In this document: piece after piece, positions 20,573-29,700 of the stretch | How the letters are laid out: the number at the start of each line of letters is the position of its first letter | Position numbering within the stretch: position 1 is the stretch's first letter | From: Symbiodinium natans | Taxonomy: Eukaryota; Sar; Dinophyceae; Suessiales; Symbiodiniaceae | DNA: 42,500 nucleotides | NCBI GenBank assembly: GCA_905221605.1 | Contig: CAJNDS010002213.1 | Coordinates: 836,636 to 879,135, forward strand | Direction of reading: 5' to 3' | The notes under the pieces: model-generated | Seen by the model: only the letters and a program-made list of their open reading frames with translations | What the model was told of the DNA's origin: nothing | The model's database searches: none | Translations under genes and position numbers: made by a program

Positions 20573-21700
20573 TTACTGCTACGGTTGCACTACAACCACT
20601 CCGACACCACTACCACTTTGGCAGATGACCACTCCTTGCTGCTTTGACTTTAGTGACGACCTGCAACACCACTCCAAAACATCTACGACAACAATAAGAA
20701 CAACAGCAACCACAAACAACCACAACGACAACCACAACAGCAACCGCAACAACAACATCCAACGGCAACCTCACTATCAGGGGCGCACCCAAGAACATGA
20801 GAAGAGCGCCGCCGTCGATTGTTTTTTTGATTTCAAGTTTCAGACTCAACGTCATTGCCAACGTATCTCTCTGTTTTGTGAGCAAAAACCCAGCTTGATC
20901 GGACAAGCAACTCTGCAAAAAACAAACCCACACAGCGGTCTTCCTTTTTTTGCAGACGGACTTTGGTTCCATGGGTTTCTGATCGTCATGCAAAAACAAC
21001 TCACTCTGCACCAGCAGCTTCTCGCTCCACTTGCCGCGTTTTCACCAAAAATGAGCAAAATGTCGTGTTCGAAACAAACGGACCTGCCGATGCATTGCTC
21101 GAAGGGAATTTTCCCCGTGTTGTTGAACGGTTTTTTGCCAACACAGCGACCCTGCAAAAAGCTGTCGAGCTTCCGTGCGCCGCCGCTCCAGCAGCAGTTT
21201 TTTTTTTTGAACCGACGCCTCTTTACTCATCAGCAGCGCAGAAGGCCGTTCTTGTGGGTCTCAACACTAGAGGTGAAACAGAGCAGGTGCAAAAACCAAA
21301 GCAAACACACACACCGAAACCACCACAAACCCAGCCACCAAAACCCGCAACAACCCGCCAAAACCAAAGCACCCAACGTCAAAGTATCCCCCGCGCTAAG
21401 TACTCGAGGTCGTCGCAGAAGTCCAGGTGTAATCGAGCAGCGCAGAGCATGCGGGAGGGTCGCAAAATGCGATGGTTTGCCAGATCATCAAAATCACCAT
21501 CATGAAGCCACTGGCGCAACGACGGTCGGCAAGGAAAGCTGCAAAACGAGTAAGCGAGTTCGGGCTCAGGCTTAAACGTTCCGCATGCCACAGCGCAGGA
21601 GTTCGGGCGTCCTCTTCTTGGCTGGGCATCGGCGACAGGTAGAGTGGCTAGAAGTCCAGTCAGCAACTGCGGAGTCCATTCCTTGGCATAGACTTTGTCC
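20573..21700. other. AAC-rich low complexity and unique DNA
   Basis: AAC/ACC-rich sequence at 20,680-20,765, then unique DNA. The long plus ORF (20,313-21,575) is antisense to the protease relic and rich in Thr/His/Asn from the repeat, so it is not called as a gene. Confidence 0.6.
21242..21335 (+). repeat. Dispersed repeat, copy A
   Basis: About 95 bp similar to the reverse complement of 34,082-34,170. Shared blocks include AGGCCGTTCTTGTGG, TCTCAACAC, GCAGGTGCAAAAAC and ACACACACC. The two copies are inverted and lie on either side of the retroelement. Confidence 0.75.
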
Positions 21701-22005
21701 TCCACTAGCCAGCTTGCAAGGAGGCCACTTAGAGGATCGTCATAACCGGGCCCTCAGGGTGAGAAGCCTTGCTAATTTGAACACTATGCCTTCCCCTGAG
21801 GACTTGACAGACTACAGGGTGTATGAGATGGGTCCACGAGTCATGCCAATGCCCTTGGACAACCAATCCAGTGAGCAGAACAAGCACAAGATCAATGAGA
21901 AAATTCGGCAGCCAGTACGGCTGGCGAATCGCTTCCAATGGGGAATCCGCCAGCGGTACCAAGAGCGACATGCTGTCGCTCCTTGGGCATGTGTAGCAGT
22001 GCATC

Positions 22006-22963
22006 TCAGAGCGGGGTGGAAGCTCCGCCAGGGAGAACCTCAAGCTGGCTGACCCTGGGCGGGGTGTGTTGGTTCACCAGGTGGTTGTGCTGCTCATCGG
22101 ACAGCAGCAGGGCGATTGTGAGGTTTACGGGCTGCATTGCTTTGGTCTCGCCCGCGTTGGTACGAAGCTTCTTAGGGGCGGTGAGCTCAATGAACACACC
22201 AGGGTAGGTCGTGTTACGGTTGCCTTCGCTCAGAGTGACCGGGTACTTTGCCGGCAACAGCAAACCACATTCTGCGCCTTTCAGGAACTCCTGCCAATTC
22301 TGGTGTGAGAAGGATGACTGTTGCCCTCGGATGGACCCGATGAAGGAGGCTGATAGGCCACGTATTGGCGCCAGGCTTGACGGCAGTGGACGTGGTGGCA
22401 CGTTTGACGGCTGCCTGCTCCGGGTAGTGACACTGTTCCGAGGGCTCCTCCTCAACTTCTGCTTCTGATGCCATGGCTAAGAACTGATCTGGCAGAATCG
22501 CCACTTGAGTGGCCTGTTTCCCATGCTGGCTCATGCACATCTGCCGAGCAACGCTCAAGCAAACGAGTGCCTGCTGGCACGTGCCAGCAAGGGGAGTGTT
22601 TCGAACGCACTGCAAATGGTGGATTCGGTCCAATGTCACGTCAACATATATGCCAGGTGGAATGGGCACTCCACTGGGGAGGTGATGCGCGAAAACGCCG
22701 GGCAGCGCCGCCCGTACGACGTCCACAGCTTCAGCTGCAGTGTGAGGGCGCAGAAGGTGGGAGGTCGCGGGCACGATGCTTCCGGAGCATGTGGGTAGAA
22801 GATCACCAAGCCCCCATTGGCCTCAAGCTGATCTTCCGACGCACAAACCATGCCAATGGAGTGAGGCGACCGGGCTCCCGACGGGATGTATCCATCCGGC
22901 GAACAGCTCCAAGGCGAGGATGGAAGCGAGCCACAGGGCTGTGTCTCGTCCACCTCCACGTCC
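22006..22963 (-). pseudogene. Left half of a decayed gene split by the retroelement
   Basis: Minus-strand coding-like sequence changes frame several times. From the insertion point it reads MDVEVDETQPCGSLPSSPWS to a stop at 22,636. A second frame (22,774-22,214) reads IPPGIYVDVTLDRIHHLQCV, QALVCLSVARQMCMSQHGKQ and ATQVAILPDQFLAMASEAEV. A third (22,455-22,006) reads SFSHQNWQEFLKGAECGLLL and PAKYPVTLSEGNRNTTYPGV, then FIELTAPKKLRTNAGETKAM. Composition is clearly protein-like, but the frame breaks show decay, or introns. It continues on the far side of the element (32,886-34,021). Not recognised. Confidence 0.5.
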
Positions 22964-22968
22964 ATTTT
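22964..22968. repeat. Target-site duplication, left copy (ATTTT)
   Basis: ATTTT precedes the 5' LTR and is repeated at 32,886-32,890 directly after the 3' LTR. Five bases is the usual size for Copia/Ty1 integration. Confidence 0.8.
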
Positions 22969-23150
22969 TGTGGAAGATTGTGGCTGATCAGATTGTGGCT
23001 GATCAGTGATGTTTTTGTCATGTTTTGGATCAGCTTGTATAGGTTTGTTTTGCTTCGGAGTGATTGGGAATCCGTGTGATCCCATCCTCGATGGTTTATG
23101 CCTCGTTGATTTCCAAGGAAATCATACGAGTGTGTTTTTGCCCAATACGC

Positions 23151-23158
23151 TATTTAAA
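23151..23158 (+). promoter_or_regulatory. TATA-like box in the LTR (TATTTAAA)
   Basis: TATTTAAA sits mid-LTR, 94 bp before the spliced-leader relic. LTR promoters usually lie at this position. Dinoflagellate genes are reported mostly to lack a canonical TATA box, so this is a tentative promoter. It is repeated at 32,677-32,684. Confidence 0.4.
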
Positions 23159-23244
23159 GTGAGTGTGCAGTGTGTAGGAACTTCGTTCTGAAGCTGAGTT
23201 TAAGCTCACAAGAGAGAATTCGTTTAGTTTGTGCACTTCGTGAC

Positions 23245-23256
23245 TTTTGGCTCAAG
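23245..23256 (+). other. Spliced-leader (DinoSL) 3' end within the 5' LTR
   Basis: TTTTGGCTCAAG is identical to the last 12 bases of the 22-nt dinoflagellate spliced leader. The preceding bases (TTCGTGAC) loosely resemble the rest of it. A chance 12-base match in this window is unlikely (expected about 0.005). Probably a relic from reverse transcription of a trans-spliced transcript, now part of the LTR. Confidence 0.7.
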
Positions 23257-23359
23257 TGGCTCTGACTGTGAAAAAGAGAGAGTTGTCCGCACTTGTGTGA
23301 GAGGTCAGGGTTCGTGCTTTCAAGGGAAAAGGTACCAGAGGGACCTTCGGTTTTTCACG

Positions 23360-23371
23360 TGGTAGCGGAGC
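23360..23371 (+). other. Primer-binding site
   Basis: TGGTAGCGGAGC directly follows the 5' LTR. It resembles the initiator-methionine tRNA site used by many Copia elements (TGGTATCAGAGC) and would pair with the CCA-ended 3' terminus of a tRNA to prime minus-strand synthesis. Confidence 0.85.
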
Positions 23372-23397
23372 TTGTGCCTTGTGGTACGAGCCCGTGT

Positions 23398-23763
23398 ATG
23401 GTCTTTGGTTGTCTGTCAGGACTCTGTGAGTGCCTGGAGGCAAGTTTGGGTTTGGAGCCCAGACTGCCAGTGGACCGGAATCTCTTGTACTCGGACCGTG
23501 TAAGTGAGTACCGGGAAGCCTATCCTGTGAGGAGGCGGATCCGGACTCATCAGGCTTGGAAGCAGTTGGTTCAGCGGCTGTTGAGGCACTTTGGAGCCCG
23601 GGCAAGGTGGTTTGTCTGGAACTGGATTGGTTGTGACCGATCTTGGAGGAATACGGTGCTTGGTAGAGTAGAACTAAGGTTCTTCAGGAGCCTGGACCAT
23701 CTGGTGTTGGTGAGAGAATTTTCGCCAGAAGACGTTGTGGAGAGACTGCAGGCTGGAGCCTGA
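23398..23763 (+). CDS. Upstream ORF in the element's leader (121 aa)
   Basis: An ATG-started frame begins 26 bases after the primer-binding site and ends 11 bases before the polyprotein ATG, in a different frame. It includes GLEPRLPVDRNLLYSDRVSE, then an arginine-rich stretch, and ends EFSPEDVVERLQAGA. The frame is open without an ATG back into the LTR (23,293). It fills almost the whole leader, so it could be a real accessory ORF, a translational control uORF, or a remnant of gag. No family recognised. Confidence 0.35.
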   Translation: MVFGCLSGLCECLEASLGLEPRLPVDRNLLYSDRVSEYREAYPVRRRIRTHQAWKQLVQRLLRHFGARARWFVWNWIGCDRSWRNTVLGRVELRFFRSLDHLVLVREFSPEDVVERLQAGA

Positions 23764-23774
23764 GTTCAGGAACT

Positions 23775-26700
23775 ATGTTGAATACATCCCCACGACATAC
23801 CAGTGGAGCTCATGTGAGGAGTCCAAGAGGTGGACGAGAGCGTGGAAGCTCTGTGCCCATCATGGATGCTGAGACAAGGCGAAGGGTAGACCCTTTTCCG
23901 GGTTTGGGAAATCCCAACCCACTGTGGGTGCAAGGTTTGGCACAAGGAAGCCAACCTGTGTATGGCCCAGTGCCCAGAGGTCGAACTCCCGCCAGAAGCC
24001 CTCATGGGGTAGCTACTGGAGCACCCCAACAGACAATGGGAGGCCCTTCGTTTCCCCCTGGTTTGCCTCAGCAAGCGGTAGGAAGTCCTTCGTTACCACC
24101 AGGACTATCCACTGGACCTCCTCAACCTGTGGTGACACCATCACAAACATCGCCCGACGTGCAAGGGTTGACGAGACAAGTGCGAGAATTGGAAAGCATG
24201 ATGCAGCAACTGGTTGTGCAGCAACAGCAGTTTATGCAAACGATGACTTCGTCCATGGTGCAGCAACAGCAGCAGCATCAGCAGTGGATGATACAGCAGC
24301 ATCAGCAACAGCAGCCACAGCAACAGCAACAGGTGAATCCCCCCTTACCTCAGGATGGTGTTCCTGAGAACATGCCCAGTTCTTCTTCGGGATGTCAAGG
24401 TGCATCGCCAGTGGGTACTCCTGCGAAGGGGACCCAGCTTTTTCGGATGGCGAGCCCAAGTCCCCCACTGAGACCTCCACCTCTGGAGCAAGAAAGGGAA
24501 AGGGATGTGTTTGCTCGATCGGACAAATGGTTGCCCAGTTTGCCGACCATTGACTTTTCGTCTTGGAAGGATCGCATCTCTGAAGCTCTTGGATTCTTGA
24601 CCTGGATGGAGAAGCTGACCAGTTGGGTTGGTTTGGGTTCAGAAGTGTTTCCCAATGAGCTCATGCATGCGGTGAAGACTCAAGAAGAGTCTCGGCTGAA
24701 ACAGGATCGACTTACTGTGGAGCAACAGAAGAGGTCGACGAGGCTGATGCACATCCTGCGACAGACTTTTGCAAATCATGAGAAGAGTTCTCTGATTTTG
24801 CAGACATATGTTGAAAGTGAGAGCACTTATCAACAATCTGGTTTTGTGGCTTTGAGATTGCTGGCGAAGGAGTTTTGCCTGAAGTCGCGAGCTGAATGCC
24901 TGTTCTTTCGGTCGCAGCTGGTGAATCAAACCGTGAAAGCACCCAGTATTCCGGAGATCATTCGAAAGATTGAGCATGAGTTGAACAAGTACACCAAGCT
25001 GCTCAATAGTCTTGATCCCGATGTGCATGCTGGTGGTTTGCAGATCCAAGAAGCGGATTCGGTTATGGTTTTGCTGCGCAGTTTGCCAGATCGGTGTAGA
25101 AGCCATTGCTTGTTGCATGGCGATAGTGAATCGTTTGAAGATCTGAAAAGAGTTGCTCTGAAGTTTGAGGTGCAACAAAGGGTGTGGTCAGAAGCCCCTG
25201 GCACGAAGCTTCAACCTTTTCGAGATCCCAATGAGGGAAAGGGCAACGAAGGAAAACCAAAAGGCAAAGGAAAGGAACAGAAAGGCAAGCGCGAATCAAG
25301 CAAAGGTGCTGGCAAACGAGCTTCAAGCCAGAACAAGAAGGATGTGGAGTGCTATGTGTGTGGTGGAAAGGGACATTATGCCCGCGATTGCTGGTATAAG
25401 GAGGGAGATTCAGGCAAGAAGCCCAATTCCCCCAATGCTAAGGCGAAAGCCAAGGCAAAAGGAGATCCCAAGAAGAAGCCCGAAAAGGGAAAGCCCAAAG
25501 GAAAAGGCAAAGGAAAGGGGAAGACAGTTGCTGAAGTCTCCCAAGAGGGTGAGTCGAGTGACTACCAGCTAACTGGAGGTGAATGGAATGAACCTGAGTC
25601 AGAGGCCCGAGTGGAATCTGTGTTGCAACCTCTGGAAGGATTGCTCGATGAAGTGAGAAAAGAGTGGATTCCCCGGAGTACTGATGAGATAGATTGGTCA
25701 TGGGAAGTTGAGACGAGAGTCCGGATTGCCGAGTTGGAGCATCGGATCTCTACCGATTTATCTCAGATGTTGCCATCTAAGTCAGTTCGGTCTTTGATGA
25801 AACCTCCGATGAATCAAGTCAAAAGCATGGAAAAGGATGATGCAAGCAAATGGTGGTTGATTGACTCAGGAGCATCGGTGACTGTGATTGCGAAAAGATA
25901 CTTGGATGAGTTCCAGATCTTGGATCGGAAGGCGTTGGGACCTAATGAGAGGTACTCAGCAGCCAACGATACCCCGGTGAATGTCTTCGAGCGAGTTCGC
26001 ATCCGAGCCTTGCTGCCTATGTATGAAGGAAAGCAGTATCTTGGTTTGACATCGGTGTGTGTGACTGGAGTTGTAGCAGATGTGGCTCACAACATCTTGA
26101 GCACCGAGCAGATGGTGAATACTGGTTGGGAAGTGAAGTTCACTCGAAGAGAGATTTCGCTGCGACACGAGAAGAAAGGAGTCATGGGATATGGAGTATC
26201 CTGGGCTGGATGTCCTTGGATCTACCTGCAAGGTGATGCTGGAAAGCGAAAGAAAGTAACCTTTGGAAGAACTGAGGTTCGACCCATGGATGTGGATGAT
26301 GGCCAACGACCGATGGAGGTTGATCAGATGCAGTCAGTGCAGTCAATGACCAAGAAAAAGCAAGAAGAAATGGAGCTGCATCGGATGCGAGGCCACATTC
26401 CTTTTTCGTCCGAATGTCCTCATTGTCGGATGACAAGAGGAACAACCCAGCATCGTCGGACCAAGGATGCTCAAGACCGACCCGTGGCGTTGCAAGCAGA
26501 TTTCTGCTTCATCAACCTGGTAACTGGTACTTTTGCGAAAGACCAGCCGACGGCTCCCAACATGAAAGTACTGGTCATGACTGAAATGTCAACCAGAATG
26601 ATTGGATGTCTGTTGGTAGGGACCAATGCTGACAATACCTCCAGCTGGATTCGTTATTGGATGAATGCTTTCGGACTGGACATTGCAGGGTCTGCTGTAC

Positions 26701-29700
26701 TGTTGAGGACAGACAGCGAGACAGCGGTGAGCGCCCTCATCAAGAGAGCCAATCTGGGGATTAGGATTGTGACCCAAAGAGCACCTCCGCAGGGACATGA
26801 AGCGGTTGGTGGTGTGGAAAGGGCAGTGAGAACACTCAAGGAGTTGTTCAGCACGGTGAGGTTGGATCTACGAGCGCAGGGCTTTGACTTGAAAAGAAGT
26901 CCTCGAGCGTTTGAGTTTGGTCTGATTTACTGTGCTGCAATGCACAATCACCATGCAGCTGCCTTTGATGGGAAGAAATCACCCCAGGAGTTGGTACTAC
27001 AGAGATCCCTCCATGAGTGTGGATCGTCGTTGATAGGTGCTACAGTTCTGGCTGAGCTACCGGATTCGATGAAAACCACGGCGCTCTCCCGGTTTGTGGA
27101 AGCAGCCTATGTGTACCCTGAAGTTGGTGGCTTGACTCATGTTGTGAGTGCCATGGTGGATGGTTGTCCAAAACACTTTCGAGCAAAGTCCATCAAGCAC
27201 ATCGTTCCGTTGAAGATTGGGTTGGAGCATTGTCAACATTTGCTCAAGGAGCATGATCCATCGGATACATTGGCTCCCCCGATTTTGAAGGAGAAAGAGG
27301 ATGGTGTGCCCGATCGGATTGAAGGTGAAGCGGACAAGGCCTTTGAGGGCCGAGTGTCTGAGGGACCGACCACCGACATGAGCAAAGTTGGACCTCCAGC
27401 TGCATGGGTGAAGGAACATGGTGGCACAGCGAACTGTCCTGCGTGTGGTCCAAAAAGAGGAAAAGCCAACCACAATGCTGAATGCCGAAAACGGTATGAT
27501 GATTGGTTGAAAGCTCAACGACAACGGTTGGAATCGAAAGAACCAACAGAGGAAACTCCAAAAATGGACCAGAGAAGCTCAAAGGATGCGGGGGTGATGG
27601 AGTCTGGAAGTGAGCCTTCACTCCTGAAACGCCCGAAGATCACCTATGAGAGTCGACCAGATCCCAAGTTGGAGGAGAAGCAAAGCGTCCCAACACCTGC
27701 GACAGAAGTTGTGGATGTTGACATGGAGGATTTTGAGGATCCAAGTTTGCCTTACCAAGGGATTCCAGATGAGGCAATGGAACCTGGATACTTCGAAGGA
27801 GAAACTCCCGCTGAGGATGAAGCGATCCCAATGGAGGAAGAAAAACCTCAAATGGATGTGGATTCAGTTCCAAATGAGTCCAGTCGAGTTCCCCGGCGTT
27901 TAGAGAGTTTAACTTCAGATGTGAACTCAGTTCCAGATGAGTCCAATCGAGTTCCCCGGCTGATCAATCGTATTTATTTAGACCCAAGACTCGATGTGCC
28001 TCAAGGTCCTATTAAAATGGTAAGCAGTGACGAGAGTCCGAAGTTGGTACATGTGACCAATTCGATTCTGCTCAACAAGAATAGCACTTTCCCGGAGTCC
28101 ATGAAGGTGTGTGGATCCCAAGTTTGGCTGGCAAGACCCACGAGTGTTCTGTCTGAGATAGATGGATGTCCATTAGATGTGGATAAAACAGTGGAAGGCC
28201 GGCGAACTGAGCTGCAGAGTATGACTGCTCACAAAGCAGGGAGAGTGGTTGGAGCAGACGAGGCTCAGAAGTTTGCTCGTCAGCATGGGATAAAGATCAT
28301 CCCAACCCGATGGGTCATAGGCCCAAAGGTGGTGAATGGCAAGGAAGCTGTGAGAGCTCGGTGTGTGGTGCAAGACATCGCAAAGGGGAGCACAGCATCA
28401 TCTTTAGGACTGAGTGCTACGACTCCTTCTTTAGAAGCGTTACGGACGCTTTTGGCCATTGCTTCGGTAGATGCTATGGATATCGCAACTTTGGATGTTA
28501 GCACTGCATTCTTGCATTCCCCCCTTCCGAAAGGATCGAAGGCGATTATCCAATTGCCCAAGGATGTTTCCGCCTGCAAGGACTATTATGTCCCGGTGTT
28601 TATGATTCTGGATCAAGCCATGAATGGTTTGAGAGTTGCCGCCAAAGCTTGGAACTTGAAGCTGGCGACAGTTGTGAAGAAAGTTGGGTTGAAGCAATGC
28701 CCAACGGAACCTTCCGTCTTCGAGGGCACTGTGAGAGGGAAAAGATTCCTCATGTTGTGCTATGTGGACGATTTGATTCTGTGTGGCACTAGAGATGCCA
28801 TTCGGTTGGTGACCGACACCCTGAACGGAGAGTTGAAGATCAAGGAAACGGGTCGAATCACTTCCACTGGTGGAAAGATCACCTTTTTGGGGCGAGAGAT
28901 TGAGAGACAAGGGAGTCATCTCAGGATGCGAGTGCCCCCGGCATACTTAGATGCCCTGTTCGAGACAGAGTTCTGTAAGGACCTGAAGGTGGTTACTGCT
29001 CCTCCGGACATCGTGAAAACGGTCGAGAAGGGCAGAGCAAGTGGTTCGGATCCTGAGTTGAGTGACACTGCAGCTGCGAGGTACAGAGCAGTACTTGGCC
29101 GGATTGCATGGTGGGGTCAGTCGAGACCTGACCTGAGTAGGTGGATGTCCATTCTTTCGCAAGGACAGTCCAAGCCAACAGCATGCTTTGAGCAAGCATT
29201 GCGACAAGTGATTAGGTTCCTAAAGGGACAATACCATGCATGGCAGTACTTTGGCCCTGATGGGAATGTACCGGACAGTGGGCCGGCGCAGCTGGAAGTG
29301 TATGCGGATGCCAGTTGGGCACCCCAAGCGTCGTTAGGACGAAGATCTGTGTCGGGCATAGCCATCTTTTATAGAGGATGCCTGATCAAGGGAATCTCTC
29401 GAGTTCAAGGGTGTGTATCGCTGAGTTCTTGTGAAGCCGAGTTGAGAGCCATCTTGACTGCGGTACAGGAGAGTGAGGGACTTGCGACTTTGATCGGTCA
29501 GTTGGCCGAGTCAGATGTCACGATCCGATTGCACACTGACAGTTCCTCAGCGAGAGCGGTTTTGCTAAACCGTGGGTTGAGTAGGCGAGTTCGCCACTTA
29601 GACATCGCTGTCTGCTATCTTCAGGAGCGGATACAGGAAGCTCAGACCTTGAAGGTCATTTGGTGCCCGACAGCGGGAATGATCGCTGACGTTCTTACAA

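Larger units (their letters stand above)
22969..23359 (+). repeat. 5' LTR (391 bp)
   Basis: It matches the 3' LTR over its whole length by eye. The only difference is a second copy of ATTGTGGCTGATCAG (22,977-22,991 and 22,992-23,006), plus possibly the first base. It ends TTTTTCACG, immediately followed by the primer-binding site. It contains a TATA-like box and a spliced-leader relic. Confidence 0.95.

Noticed and set aside
20313-21575. 420-codon plus-strand ORF, the longest outside the retroelement
   Set aside because: Its first part is the antisense of the Copia protease relic (FFAITVTDAPES is the reverse reading of the DSGASV region) and its middle is Thr/Asn/His from an AAC-rich repeat.
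22636-23085. Minus-strand ORF starting inside the 5' LTR and running out of the element
   Set aside because: The LTR part is antisense read-through; the outside part belongs to the older split gene, which has its own upstream frame on the other side.
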